From assembly GCF_040149665.1 (NCBI RefSeq), contig NZ_JBEFLP010000001.1, positions 1,240,001-1,304,000 of the forward strand: a stretch of 64,000 bases of DNA, written 5' to 3'. The DNA is from Sulfitobacter sp. HNIBRBA3233 (lineage in GTDB: Bacteria; Pseudomonadota; Alphaproteobacteria; Rhodobacterales; Rhodobacteraceae). A program made the position numbers and the translations under genes. This document shows positions 20,208 through 28,735 of the stretch, piece by piece (the stretch's first letter is position 1; the number at the start of each line of letters is the position of its first letter). The notes under the pieces are model-generated. The model searched no databases, had not been told where the DNA came from, and saw only the letters and a program-made list of their open reading frames with translations.

Positions 20208-21688
20208 GCCAGTCTCCCGTCCAGTGCCGCGACCGCGACACTTGCCTGTTCCACATCATCGAACGGCAGCACGTCGTCGCCGACGATCTGCCCGGTTTCA
20301 TGTCCCTTGCCCGCGATCAACAGCGCATCGCCGGGCTCCAGCATGTCGATCCCGCGCAGGATCGCCTCGGCCCGGTCCGCGACCTCGACCGCGTTCGGAG
20401 CGCCCGACAGGACCGCCCGGCGGATCGTTGCGGGATCTTCGCTGCGCGGGTTGTCGTCGGTCACGATCACACTGTCGGCCTGTGCCGCAGCCGCCCGCCC
20501 CATGAGGGGGCGCTTTCCGGCATCGCGGTCCCCGCCCGCACCCACGATGGCGATGAGGCGGCCCAGCACATGCGGGCGCAGGTTGGACAGCGCCGTGGCC
20601 ACGGCATCTGGAGTGTGGGCATAATCGACAAAGACGGCAGCCCCGTTCGCCCGTGTCGCGGCCAGCTGCATCCGCCCGCGCACCGTGGTCAGATGCGGTA
20701 TGGTATCGAAGACATCCGCCGGATCGGCACCACAGGCGATCACCAACGCGCAGGCCAGCAGGACGTTATCGGCCTGAAAGCCGCCGATCAGGTTCAGCCG
20801 CTTCTGGAATACCTTGCCGCGCCAGTCGAACCGCAGGTCCTGCCCCGTCGCATCGAACCGCTGTGCCGTCAGGTGCAGATCGCCGCCGTCACGGCCCACG
20901 GTAAACACTTCGCAGCCCCGCGCGCCCGCGATCGCGGCCATATCGACGCCCTTGGGGTCGTCGATGTTGATCACAGCCGCGCCATCCTCGGGCAGGACGC
21001 GGGCAAACAGACCCGCCTTGGCGTCGAAATAGGCCTCGAAGGTCTCGTGGTAGTCCAGATGATCCTGCGTAAAATTGGTGAAACCCGCCGCGCGCAGCAC
21101 AACTCCGTCGAGCCGCCGCTGGTCCAGACCGTGGGAGGACGCCTCCATCGCGGCGTGGGTGATGCCGTTTGCGCGCGCCGCGCTCAGCGTGCGGTGCAAT
21201 GTGATCGGTTCCGGCGTCGTGTGGGCAAGCGGGGCGGCCCACGCCCCTTCGACACCGGTGGTGCCCAGATTGACCGCCGCCAAGCCCATCTCGATCCAGA
21301 TCTGGCGCACGAAGGTCGATACCGATGTCTTGCCGTTGGTCCCCGTGACCGCGACCATCGTCTCGGGCTGGCCCGCGTGCATCAGCGCCGCCGACCGCGC
21401 CAGCGCCTCGCGGGGCTGGTCCGCGACGATCAGCGCCGCACCGGCCGCGCGCACCGCATCGCCGGCAATCCGCGCGCCTTCGGCATCCGTCAGGACCGCC
21501 ACGGCGCCCCGCTCCAGCGCGGCGGACACAAAGTTTGCCCCGTGGACCTTCGATCCCGGCATGGCGGCGAAAAGAGTGCCGTGGTGGACGCGCCTGCTGT
21601 CGACTTCGAGACCGCTCAGCACCGGATTCTCCCCCCCTGCGGCCATCAATCCCAAAGAGTTCAACGGGATGTCGAGAGGGGTCACCAT
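20204..21688 (-). CDS. murE: UDP-MurNAc-L-Ala-D-Glu--2,6-diaminopimelate ligase MurE
   Basis: Mur ligase adding the third stem residue. The 494-residue product has an N-terminal domain with DSRRVHHGTLFAAMPG, the ATP loop GTNGKTS at 116-122, a carbamylated-lysine region and, near residue 410, the DNPRSEDP motif that marks meso-diaminopimelate specificity rather than lysine. The start is 17 bases after the ftsI stop and the 3' end overlaps murF by four bases. Confidence 0.97.
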   Translation of the reverse strand: MVTPLDIPLNSLGLMAAGGENPVLSGLEVDSRRVHHGTLFAAMPGSKVHGANFVSAALERGAVAVLTDAEGARIAGDAVRAAGAALIVADQPREALARSAALMHAGQPETMVAVTGTNGKTSVSTFVRQIWIEMGLAAVNLGTTGVEGAWAAPLAHTTPEPITLHRTLSAARANGITHAAMEASSHGLDQRRLDGVVLRAAGFTNFTQDHLDYHETFEAYFDAKAGLFARVLPEDGAAVINIDDPKGVDMAAIAGARGCEVFTVGRDGGDLHLTAQRFDATGQDLRFDWRGKVFQKRLNLIGGFQADNVLLACALVIACGADPADVFDTIPHLTTVRGRMQLAATRANGAAVFVDYAHTPDAVATALSNLRPHVLGRLIAIVGAGGDRDAGKRPLMGRAAAAQADSVIVTDDNPRSEDPATIRRAVLSGAPNAVEVADRAEAILRGIDMLEPGDALLIAGKGHETGQIVGDDVLPFDDVEQASVAVAALDGRLA

Positions 21689-21705
21689 ATGCGCGCCTTT
21701 GTGGC

Positions 21706-23499
21706 TTAGTTGCTGCTGGTGAGCGTTATACCAGCGGGCGGCGGTGTTTCAATGGTCGGACGCATCCCCAGAAGCGGGGCGATGCGGCGGATCATCTCGG
21801 CGGCGACGGGTACGGCGGTCCAGCCTGCCGTGCGGCGCGGTTTGTCCGAGGAGGTTTCCACGGGCTCATCCAGCGTCACCACCAGAACGTACTTCGGGTC
21901 ATGTACCGGAAACATCGTCGCGAAGGTGGTGATGGTCTTGTCCGCATAATACCCACCGCTCGGACGGGGCTTGTCCGCCGATCCGGTCTTGCCCGCCACG
22001 TAATAGCCCGGCACTTCGCCAAAGCTGGCCGTGCCGTCATCGCCGACGACCACATCGCGCAGCATCTGGCGCGCGGCAGCTGCGACCCGCTCGCTTATCA
22101 CCCGCTCGCCCAGTTGCGGGCCGGTTTTCTTCAGCAGCGTCGGTTTTACCACGCGGCCACCGTTGGCAATGATGGCATATCCCGCCGCAAGATGCATTGC
22201 CGTGGTCGAAATGCCGTGCCCGTAGGAAATCGTCACTGCCGAGAGGTCCGTATACCGCTCCGGCAACAGCGGACGCCCGCCAGAGGCTTCGACGATCTCG
22301 AAAGGTGTCTTTTCCAGCAGGCCAAGCTTTTCGAGGAATTCCTTCTGACGTTCCTTTCCGATCATCAGCGCCAGACGTCCCGTCCCGCGGTTCGAGGACT
22401 TCTCGATTATCTGCGACACCGTGATGGTGCCGTAATTCTTGTTCTTGAATTCGCCGATACTGTGGCCGCCGACCTTCATCGGACCGGCGGTGTTGATCAT
22501 CGTGTTCTCGTTGACCAGCCCCAGCTCCATCGCCTGCGCGGCGGCGAAGATCTTGAAGGTCGATCCCAGCTCGTACACCCCTTGCACCGACCGGTTGAAC
22601 AACGGGCTGTCCGATGGATCGCCCTCGATCGCCGGACGGGGCCGGTCGTTGGGATCGAAGCTCGGAAGGGACACAACGCTGACCACCTCGCCGGTTTTGA
22701 CATCCATCAGGATCGAGGTCGCGCCCTTGGCGTTCATCAGCTTCATACCGCCCCAAAGCACCCGCTCGGCGGCGGCCTGCACGGTCAGATCAAGGCTGAG
22801 TTGCAGCGGCTTGCCCGCATTCGCGGGATCGCTGAGATAGTCGTCAAAGTATTTCTCGACACCCGCGACACCGATCACTTCGGCCGCACGCACGCCCTCG
22901 CGGCCGAAGCTCGCCCCGCCCATGACATGGGCCGCCAGCTTGCCGTTGGGATAAAGACGCATGTCGCGCGGGGCGAACAACAGACCCGGATCGCCGATAT
23001 CATGCACCGCCTGCATCTGCTCGGGGCTGATTTTCTTCTTTATCCACAGAAACTTGCGGCTGCCGGTGAAATCCTTGACCAGCCGCTCGACCTTGAGATC
23101 GGGAAAGATCTCGACCAGCTTTTGCGCCGATCCCGTCGGGTCGATCAGATGCGGCGGCTGCGCATAAAGCGCGTGGGTATCCATATTGGTGGCCAGAATA
23201 TTGCCGTTGCGGTCCACGATATCCGCACGGGTGTTCGAAATGATCGACCCCGGCGCGATCGCGCGCGGCTCCGCCGGTTCGGAGACGGCCAGAAGCCCCA
23301 TGCGCGCGCCGACAACGGCGAAGGCACAGAAAAAGAACACGCCGAGCACCAGAAGGCGCCCTTCGGCGCGCATCCGGTCGCGGTCGCGCATGTGTTCGTG
23401 CCGGATGCGGCGGTTTTCATTCTCGATCGCGTCGGGATCCTCGCCGTTGGCACGGGCGGCAAGAATACTGGCAAGCGGGCGCAGCGGGGTGCGGATCAT
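21706..23499 (-). CDS. ftsI: Septal peptidoglycan transpeptidase FtsI (PBP3)
   Basis: Class B penicillin-binding protein that crosslinks septal peptidoglycan as partner of FtsW. The 597-residue product has a short basic cytoplasmic tail, one membrane segment at about 45-70 and a pedestal domain. The transpeptidase domain carries the active-site STFK (about residue 310), SSN (about 366) and KTGS (about 501) motifs. Its ATG overlaps the ftsL stop. The order ftsL-ftsI-murE is the standard dcw order. Confidence 0.98.
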   Translation of the reverse strand: MIRTPLRPLASILAARANGEDPDAIENENRRIRHEHMRDRDRMRAEGRLLVLGVFFFCAFAVVGARMGLLAVSEPAEPRAIAPGSIISNTRADIVDRNGNILATNMDTHALYAQPPHLIDPTGSAQKLVEIFPDLKVERLVKDFTGSRKFLWIKKKISPEQMQAVHDIGDPGLLFAPRDMRLYPNGKLAAHVMGGASFGREGVRAAEVIGVAGVEKYFDDYLSDPANAGKPLQLSLDLTVQAAAERVLWGGMKLMNAKGATSILMDVKTGEVVSVVSLPSFDPNDRPRPAIEGDPSDSPLFNRSVQGVYELGSTFKIFAAAQAMELGLVNENTMINTAGPMKVGGHSIGEFKNKNYGTITVSQIIEKSSNRGTGRLALMIGKERQKEFLEKLGLLEKTPFEIVEASGGRPLLPERYTDLSAVTISYGHGISTTAMHLAAGYAIIANGGRVVKPTLLKKTGPQLGERVISERVAAAARQMLRDVVVGDDGTASFGEVPGYYVAGKTGSADKPRPSGGYYADKTITTFATMFPVHDPKYVLVVTLDEPVETSSDKPRRTAGWTAVPVAAEMIRRIAPLLGMRPTIETPPPAGITLTSSN

Positions 23500-23846
23500 A
23501 GCGGATCCTCCGCGTTCATGGTGGAGACATCGACGCCATCGGTGATCGGCAGGAGCGGCGCGGGGGGATAGCCGATTTCGTCCACCTGACCGAACTGGTC
23601 GGGGTGCAGCGGCAGAAGCTGGAGGCGCTCATAGTTGATCTCGGCCAGATCGCGCAGCCGGTCGGGCCGGTTCTGGAACGCCCATTCGGCGCGCAACACT
23701 GCCAGACGCGCGTGGGATGAGCGGATTTCGCGGTGGAGGTTCTCGGTCTGGTTCAGGGCCGCCTGCGTGGCGTAGTTTTCGCGGTAGGCCCAGAAGGCCA
23801 ACCCGATCACGCCAAGCGCAGTCAAAACGTAAAGCACTGATTTCAT
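23496..23846 (-). CDS. ftsL: Cell division protein FtsL
   Basis: Small bitopic divisome protein that forms a coiled-coil complex with FtsB and FtsQ. It is 116 residues with a membrane helix at about 4-20 and a heptad-like segment at about 28-60 ([20 protein letters not shown]) followed by [20 protein letters not shown], a recurring feature of alphaproteobacterial FtsL. Overlaps with rsmH and ftsI are ATGA on both sides. Sequence conservation is low in this family, so locus position carries part of the call. Confidence 0.92.
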   Translation of the reverse strand: MKSVLYVLTALGVIGLAFWAYRENYATQAALNQTENLHREIRSSHARLAVLRAEWAFQNRPDRLRDLAEINYERLQLLPLHPDQFGQVDEIGYPPAPLLPITDGVDVSTMNAEDPL

Positions 23847-24832
23847 GTCTTCTTTCCCCTCATCATCGGCATGCCGATGGTCTTTGGATCAACCGTGCCT
23901 GCGGGCGCGTCGGTGCGCCGCGCCACCCGCAGCTTTGCCGAACGGCTGCGCGGATTTTCCTCCAGCTCGGCGGCGTCCGGCCCGATGGCCTTGCGCTTTT
24001 CGATGGTGAACTGCGGCGGCTCTGTCTCGATCTGCGGGGCGAAACGGTTGGCGTTTCCGCCCGCTCCGGCCCTGTCCGTCAGGAACCGTTTGACCATCCG
24101 GTCCTCGACCGAATGGAAGGTCACCACCGCCAGCTGACCGCCCGGTTTCAACGCCCGTTCCGCAGCCATCAGGCCCTCGAAAAGCTCGCCGTATTCGTTG
24201 TTCACCGCGATGCGCAGCCCCTGAAAGCTGCGGGTCGCGGGATGGCTCTGGCCGGGTTTGGAGCGCGGCAGGCACCCTTCGATCAACGCGGCAAGCTCAA
24301 GCGTGCGGGTGATCGGGGCCTCGGCCCGCGCCCGTCCGATGGCCTTGGCGATGCGGCGGCTTGCGCGCTCCTCTCCGTAGAGAAACAGGATATTCGCGAT
24401 GTCCTCTTCCGAAGCCTCGTTGACGATATCGGCAGCCGACGGCCCTTCCTGGCTCATCCGCATATCCAGCGGGCCGTCGCGCATGAACGAAAAACCGCGC
24501 TCTGCCAGATCAAGCTGCATGGACGAGACCCCGAGATCCAGCACCACACCGTCAAGGTCCTGGCCGTATTCGTCCATTTTCGAGAAGACACCGCGCTGCA
24601 TCACGATCCGGTCGCCGTAGGCATCGGCCCAGCCTGCGGCCAGTTCGAACGCCAGCGGGTCACGGTCCACCGCGATCACGCGGGAGGCGCCAGCCTCCAG
24701 CAAGCCGCGCGTGTAGCCGCCCGCCCCGAACGTTCCGTCCAGCCAGACACCGGAGACCGGCGCCACAGCCTCAAGCAGAGGTCGCAGCAGGACGGGAAGG
24801 TGGGGTTCTTTTGAAGGGTCGGTGGCAGCCAT
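23843..24832 (-). CDS. rsmH: 16S rRNA (cytosine1402-N4)-methyltransferase RsmH
   Basis: SAM-dependent enzyme that methylates C1402 in the ribosomal decoding centre. The 329-residue product has the SAM-binding motif [15 protein letters not shown] at about 31-45, the conserved [20 protein letters not shown] segment and the C-terminal [12 protein letters not shown] signature. It lies five bases after the mraZ stop and overlaps ftsL by ATGA. Confidence 0.97.
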   Translation of the reverse strand: MAATDPSKEPHLPVLLRPLLEAVAPVSGVWLDGTFGAGGYTRGLLEAGASRVIAVDRDPLAFELAAGWADAYGDRIVMQRGVFSKMDEYGQDLDGVVLDLGVSSMQLDLAERGFSFMRDGPLDMRMSQEGPSAADIVNEASEEDIANILFLYGEERASRRIAKAIGRARAEAPITRTLELAALIEGCLPRSKPGQSHPATRSFQGLRIAVNNEYGELFEGLMAAERALKPGGQLAVVTFHSVEDRMVKRFLTDRAGAGGNANRFAPQIETEPPQFTIEKRKAIGPDAAELEENPRSRSAKLRVARRTDAPAGTVDPKTIGMPMMRGKKT

Positions 24833-24837
24833 GTCCC

Positions 24838-25341
24838 TTACGCTCCCGGTTGACCGTCCAGGAACACCAGCGGATCGAAATCATCCGGCAGCTCGTCGAG
24901 CCACTCTTCCTCGCGGGCCTTCTCTTCGGTTTCGTAGGTTTCGGGCTTCCAGATCTGGAAGGTGTCACCCGCCGCGATGAAAAACGCCTCGTTCTCGAGC
25001 CCGATCTTCTGGCGCAGCTTGGCCGGCAGGACCAGACGGCCGGTTTCATCGACAGTCGTGGGGAACGACTGCCCGTGAAACAGGCGTTGCAGCATCTTGC
25101 GCTCCATCGACCCGCGCGGAAGCGCGTCGATCTTGTCATCGACCTCGTCGATGGCGGCCATTGTGTAGCATTCAAGGTAGCTGCGGCGGTGATCGCCGTA
25201 GACGATCACAAGCTCGGGTGTCTCGCCGGATTTCCAGTTCGGGTCGTTTGCCTCCAACACACGCCGAAAAGAGGCCGGGATAGACACCCGCCCCTTCGTA
25301 TCGACCTTGTTGTGGCTCTCGCCTCTGAACCGTCGGCTCAC
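24838..25341 (-). CDS. mraZ: Transcriptional regulator MraZ
   Basis: First gene of the dcw cluster, a DNA-binding regulator that binds repeated TGGG-type boxes at its own promoter. The start is taken as the GTG at 25339-25341 ([20 protein letters not shown]), with AGGGA about eight bases upstream; a longer frame runs into the structured leader and is unlikely. The product is 167 residues with two AbrB-like/SpoVT halves, each with the family motif ([13 protein letters not shown] and [14 protein letters not shown]). The C-terminal acidic tail is typical of alphaproteobacteria. Autoregulation is suggested by the upstream boxes. Confidence 0.95.
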   Translation of the reverse strand: MSRRFRGESHNKVDTKGRVSIPASFRRVLEANDPNWKSGETPELVIVYGDHRRSYLECYTMAAIDEVDDKIDALPRGSMERKMLQRLFHGQSFPTTVDETGRLVLPAKLRQKIGLENEAFFIAAGDTFQIWKPETYETEEKAREEEWLDELPDDFDPLVFLDGQPGA

Positions 25342-25415
25342 TATGTTGTCCCTGCCTGCGCACCCGTCGGTGCAGATTCTGTTGGCGCCGCGCGGCCTGC
25401 CCGACCGCTGAATGT

Positions 25416-25456
25416 AAAAACGGCGGGTTGATCTGCTGCCACTGATCAACCCGCCG
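25416..25456 (-). terminator. Perfect intrinsic terminator inside the mraZ leader
   Basis: A 13-base perfect stem (CGGCGGGTTGATC and its complement, arms 25421-25433 and 25444-25456) with a ten-base loop, followed on the minus strand by five T. It lies about 75 bases upstream of the mraZ start codon and downstream of the main promoter, so it would give a short terminated RNA plus read-through dcw mRNA. Confidence 0.88.
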
Positions 25457-25773
25457 CTTGATCCCGCCTTGCGGGGAAGTTCCGACCACGCGCGACACCT
25501 GGGGGGATGTACTGCTCGCCCGCACGCCGGATCTCTTGGTCTGATGAAGCGAGGTGCCTGTATGAAACCTGCTAGAGTTTATTGTTGCGTGGGGTCGTTT
25601 GGTGCCCCGTGTCTCGTCTCATCCGATGCACAAGGGATGCCATGGGAATTCATGGGCGTCTACATTTATTTTAGGCATCCGGCACAAAATGCTGTTCCGG
25701 TGATACCAAAAAAACAACACTTGGTAGGGAGGGGTGCGCAAAATTTGGCTTAATTTGTGCACGCTGTGAGATT
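25416..25773 (-). ncRNA. UpsM-like leader sRNA of the dcw cluster
   Basis: Seen: a promoter at 25780-25808, no credible ORF for about 430 bases, several stem-loops (arms at 25635-25641/25674-25680; CCCGC/GCGGG at 25463-25475) and a strong terminator at 25416-25456 just before mraZ. Known: in Rhodobacter sphaeroides the dcw cluster has an unusually long 5' leader that yields the sRNA UpsM by partial termination at the same place. Inferred: this is the homologous leader RNA. The 5' end is predicted from the promoter and could be elsewhere; nucleotide homology to UpsM was not tested. Confidence 0.6.
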
Positions 25774-25779
25774 CAAATC

Positions 25780-25808
25780 TATATATTGTGTTCATTAGGG
25801 AGGTGCAA
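25780..25808 (-). promoter_or_regulatory. Main promoter of the dcw cluster (mraZ leader)
   Basis: On the minus strand, TTGCAC (25808-25803), a 17-base spacer and TATATA (25785-25780) form a near-consensus sigma70 promoter with predicted start near 25773. A GANTC methylation site (25770-25774) overlaps the predicted start. Confidence 0.7.
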
Positions 25809-25813
25809 ATTTT

Positions 25814-25847
25814 TCCCACGAATTCCCAATTAATATGCATCGCCCCA
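25814..25847 (-). promoter_or_regulatory. MraZ box cluster at the dcw promoter
   Basis: Direct repeats TGGGA at 25828-25824 and 25818-25814 (ten bases apart, separated by ATTCG), plus TGGGG at 25847-25843. They abut the -35 element. MraZ is known to bind TGGGN repeats spaced by five bases, so these are likely its operator. Confidence 0.65.
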
Positions 25848-25958
25848 AATCGGCCATATTTCGTTCCCCGCCTGTTCCGGATTTTTGCCCCGACAGGGAC
25901 GCTGCTTCGCCCCACCCGGCACCGAATCTACAGCGGCGATCCGCGCCGACCACGCGCT

Positions 25959-25973
25959 TCCCACGATTTCCCA
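25959..25973 (-). promoter_or_regulatory. Second MraZ-like box pair
   Basis: TGGGA at 25973-25969 and 25963-25959, ten bases apart and separated by AATCG, nearly identical to the promoter-proximal pair (TGGGAAATCGTGGGAA versus TGGGAATTCGTGGGAA). It lies about 145 bases further upstream with no strong promoter beside it. Confidence 0.5.
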
Positions 25974-26131
25974 GCCACCGCTTCCCGACACGCGCCGGAC
26001 AAGGGCGCGGGCGCTATGGCGCATCAGACACGCAAGCGGTTCCACGCCGGGTACGATTGGGGAAACAGGTTGATCTAAGACGCCGGAGGCGCCAAAACTG
26101 ATCCACCCCGCAAAAGGACAGGTTTCCACCG

Positions 26132-26908
26132 GTGTTGAGTGCCTTGAAATTGATGCGTCACGCAATCGCGCTTCTGACGCACAATCCGTTCCAGACGATA
26201 CGGGTCGTAGCGCCGGGTCTGGCGCTGATGATCGGCGTCATCGCGATCACCGTTGTTTTCGCCCCTGACCTTCTGACCTACAGCACCGCGAACCCGAAGG
26301 TCGACACCCTGCGCTGGAGCGGCCTGCCCTTGGTGCTCGTGGCCAGCTTCATCCTCAGCTACGCGCTGATGGCGGTGCTGTGGCATCGCTATACGCTGTC
26401 TGCCTCGCGCAAGCCGCATCCGCTGGGTCCGATGCTGATCCTCGGCTACCTCTGGCGGGTGACGCTTCTTGCGGCGATCCAGCTTGGAGCGAGCCTTGCC
26501 CTGATTCTGCCACTGACCTTTGCGCAGCAGAACGGGGGCGGCGTGATCGGCGGACCTGCCCTGCCCTCGATCCTGCTGACGACCTTCCTGACACAGCTGA
26601 TCCTGCTTTGGTTTTCCCTGCGGCTGAGCCTGATCCTGCCCGCAGCGGCACTGGGACGACCGATCACGCTGCTCCAAAGCTGGCGCCTGACGCAGACGAT
26701 GACGCGGGCGTTGTGGGGGGTGTCGACCCTGCTGGCCCTGCTGAACACCGTGCTGACCGCCACGATCAATTCGCTGGCCCCCCCGACGGCGGGTCGAACG
26801 CTGGTCATCGAACTGCCGATCTACGTGCTGGAGGGCCTGCTGATCTTCTCGGTGCTCACCACGCTCTATGCACAGCTGATCCAGAAGAAGCGCCTGATCG
26901 CCATCTGA
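26132..26908 (+). CDS. Integral membrane protein, unknown function
   Basis: A 258-residue polytopic membrane protein with about six hydrophobic segments (around 24-45, 60-84, 97-125, 145-170, 190-212 and 232-250) separated by short basic loops. I do not recognise a named family. The start is uncertain: GTG at 26132, TTG at 26135 and ATG at 26153 (MRHAIALLTHNPFQ) are all in frame, with AAAGGACAGG upstream of the first two. It is divergent from the dcw promoter region and converges on the Mrp gene with a 13-base gap. No transporter signature is visible. Confidence 0.75.
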   Translation: MLSALKLMRHAIALLTHNPFQTIRVVAPGLALMIGVIAITVVFAPDLLTYSTANPKVDTLRWSGLPLVLVASFILSYALMAVLWHRYTLSASRKPHPLGPMLILGYLWRVTLLAAIQLGASLALILPLTFAQQNGGGVIGGPALPSILLTTFLTQLILLWFSLRLSLILPAAALGRPITLLQSWRLTQTMTRALWGVSTLLALLNTVLTATINSLAPPTAGRTLVIELPIYVLEGLLIFSVLTTLYAQLIQKKRLIAI

Positions 26909-26921
26909 TGGCGTCGCCGGG

Positions 26922-27995
26922 TCAGGCCATCCCACCCCGGATTAGACCTTCGGCCATGCGCGCGTAGGCGTCGGCCATCGGGCCATCGCCGGCCGCGACT
27001 GGTGTGCCCGAATCCCCCGCCAGACGGGTCTCAAGGTCGATGGGCAGGCTGCCCAACAGCGGCACGCCCATTTTCTCGGCCTCGGCCCGCACGCCGCCCT
27101 GACCGAAAATCTCGTGCTGGCTGCCGCAGTCGGGGCAGACGAACATCGACATATTCTCGATCAGGCCCAGAACCGGTGTTTTGAGCGTGGCAAACATGTC
27201 CAGCGCCTTGCGCGCGTCGATCAGCGCCACGTCCTGCGGGGTCGACACGACGATCGCACCGGACAGCTCGGACTTTGTGCACAGCGTCAGTTGCACATCG
27301 CCGGTGCCGGGCGGCAGATCCACGAGCAGCACATCCAGCTCACCCCATTCCACCTGCCCCAGCATCTGCTGCAGCGCACCCATCAGCATGGGGCCGCGCC
27401 AGACGACGGCCTTGCCCTCTTCCATCATGAAACCGATCGACATCAACGTCACCCCATGCGCCTTCAGCGGAATGATCGTTTTGCCATCGGGGCTGCCCGG
27501 ACGTTTGTTGATCCCCATCATGCGGGGCTGCGAGGGACCGTAGATGTCGGCATCCAGCAGACCAACCTTGCGCCCCTGCCGCGCGAGGGCCACCGCAAGG
27601 TTCGACGATACAGTCGATTTGCCGACACCGCCCTTGCCAGACCCGATCGCGATGATCCGCTGGACGCCGGCGGGCTTGGTCGGACCATCCTGAGGCTTGG
27701 GATGGCCCCCGATCTTCAGACTGGGCGCGGCCGGGGCTTTGGGCGCGGGGCCGTGCGCTGTCAGCGCCACAGAGGCCTTTTCCACGCCGGGCAGCGACGC
27801 GACCAGTTTCTCCGCCGCATCGCGCAACGGGCCCATCGCCTTGGCAACCTCTGCCGAGGGTGCCTCGATCACGAAGCGGACGGTCGATCCGTCCACGGTA
27901 AGCGCCCGCACAATGTCATGCGCAACAAGGCTCTTCCCGTCCGGCAGCTTGATCCGTTCGAGAGCAGAGAGTACGTCGTCTTTCGTCAGCGGCAT
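26922..27995 (-). CDS. Mrp/NBP35-family Fe-S cluster carrier ATPase
   Basis: P-loop ATPase that binds and transfers Fe-S clusters (Mrp/ApbC type). The ATG at 27993-27995 is chosen because AAGGAG lies seven bases upstream. The 357-residue product has an N-terminal DUF59/MIP18-like domain (about 5-80) and a Pro/Ala-rich linker. The deviant Walker A GKGGVGKS is at 120-127. Switch motifs (DADIYGPSQPRMMG, LLVDLPPGTGDVQLTL) and a C-terminal CPDC cysteine pair that coordinates the bridging cluster follow. Confidence 0.93.
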   Translation of the reverse strand: MPLTKDDVLSALERIKLPDGKSLVAHDIVRALTVDGSTVRFVIEAPSAEVAKAMGPLRDAAEKLVASLPGVEKASVALTAHGPAPKAPAAPSLKIGGHPKPQDGPTKPAGVQRIIAIGSGKGGVGKSTVSSNLAVALARQGRKVGLLDADIYGPSQPRMMGINKRPGSPDGKTIIPLKAHGVTLMSIGFMMEEGKAVVWRGPMLMGALQQMLGQVEWGELDVLLVDLPPGTGDVQLTLCTKSELSGAIVVSTPQDVALIDARKALDMFATLKTPVLGLIENMSMFVCPDCGSQHEIFGQGGVRAEAEKMGVPLLGSLPIDLETRLAGDSGTPVAAGDGPMADAYARMAEGLIRGGMA

Positions 27996-28154
27996 GGCAG
28001 TCTCCTTCAGAGGGTACAGACATCGCAGATCGCGCCGCAGGTGCAAGGGTCGAGCCTGTCGCAGCGCACGGCACGCTCGCCCTAAGTCGGATGAGCTACA
28101 GGTCAACAATACCACCTATGCGCTTGCTGCATGGCAGCATTGCAAAGTTTTTTA

Positions 28155-28183
28155 TTGTGCGGCTGCAGCAATTAGCGCTATCA
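28155..28183 (+). promoter_or_regulatory. Candidate promoter of the anti-SD hairpin sRNA
   Basis: TTGTGC (28155-28160), 17-base spacer, CTATCA (28178-28183). The predicted start near 28190 coincides with the first hairpin. Plausible but not consensus. Confidence 0.4.
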
Positions 28184-28189
28184 ATAGGA

Positions 28190-28310
28190 CATGAAAACAA
28201 TCCTCCCGATGGTTTTCAGTTAAATACCAGAGCCTCTTACCTCCTCCCAAGAGGGTCTGATCTTTACGGCGGCGACATCTTCCTCCTCCCTGATGTCGTC
28301 GCCATTTTTT
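28190..28310 (+). ncRNA. Cuckoo/CcsR-like sRNA with CCUCCUCCC hairpin loops
   Basis: Three consecutive stem-loops expose pyrimidine anti-Shine-Dalgarno loops. Hairpin 1: arms 28192-28198/28212-28218, loop containing TCCTCCC. Hairpin 2: arms 28233-28238/28249-28254, perfect six-base stem, loop ACCTCCTCCC. Hairpin 3: arms 28268-28279/28292-28303, twelve pairs with one G-T, loop TTCCTCCTCCCT, followed by TTTTTT, an intrinsic terminator. This is the architecture of the alphaproteobacterial cuckoo RNAs (CcsR in Rhodobacter sphaeroides), which I recall as stress-induced and encoded beside a DUF1127 gene, as here. The 5' end is inferred from the candidate promoter. Confidence 0.78.
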
Positions 28311-28498
28311 ATCCAGACACATCCATCCGAATCGAAACGCCCGCACGGGGTGTTTATTTTTGCACATGGTTTCATGTAATTACGCAACGTCGCATATGCG
28401 CCTGGTGCATATCGGCTTTGCCTTCTTGAGCGTTGCGATCAGGGACGCCGTGCCTATTTCTATCCCAGACGCGACATTGAAAGACGAAAGAGAATAAC
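28311..28498 (+). promoter_or_regulatory. DUF1127 upstream region with sigma32-like promoter
   Basis: No gene is seen here. GTTGCGA (28432-28438) and GCCTATTT (28452-28459), 13 bases apart, resemble a heat-shock sigma (RpoH-type) promoter about 45 bases before the DUF1127 start. A CTTGAG element at 28425-28430 is an alternative -35 but the spacing would be too long. GAGAATAAC precedes the start codon. Confidence 0.4.
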
Positions 28499-28717
28499 AT
28501 GGCATTCTACAGCGACACACACACAGCCGGCACCGCAAAACCTAGCCGCATCGCAGCAATCTTTGACACCATCAGCCTGAAGCTGCGGCAGCGCCGCGCG
28601 TACCGCCAGACCTTCAACGAGCTTTGCACGCTGCACGACCGCGACCTCGCCGATCTGGGCCTGAGCCGTGGCGACTTCCGCCGCATCTCGCGCGAAGCGG
28701 CAGAAGCGGTCAGCTAA
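28499..28717 (+). CDS. DUF1127 protein (CcaF1-like small basic RNA-binding protein)
   Basis: A 72-residue basic protein with the DUF1127 motif at about 33-68 (RAYRQTFNELCTLHDRDLAD, then LGLSRGDFRRI), an Arg-rich helix-turn-helix-like segment. In Rhodobacter sphaeroides the DUF1127 protein CcaF1 is encoded next to the CcsR sRNAs, binds RNA and influences sRNA maturation. The same neighbourhood here, with anti-SD hairpins on both sides, suggests an equivalent role. The first 30 residues are a polar leader. A sigma32-like element upstream suggests stress control. Family assignment is firm; the RNA-binding role is by analogy. Confidence 0.9.
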   Translation: MAFYSDTHTAGTAKPSRIAAIFDTISLKLRQRRAYRQTFNELCTLHDRDLADLGLSRGDFRRISREAAEAVS

Positions 28718-28735
28718 GCCCGAAATTCCAATCCT

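Noticed and set aside
25342-25780. RNase P RNA or tmRNA in the mraZ leader
   Set aside because: The conserved RNase P core (GAGGAAAGTCC-like) and tmRNA ends were not found; only local stem-loops and a terminator are present.
25619-25915. 98-codon minus-strand frame in the mraZ leader
   Set aside because: It spans the promoter and leader, has no ribosome site and no recognisable features; the region is better explained as regulatory RNA.
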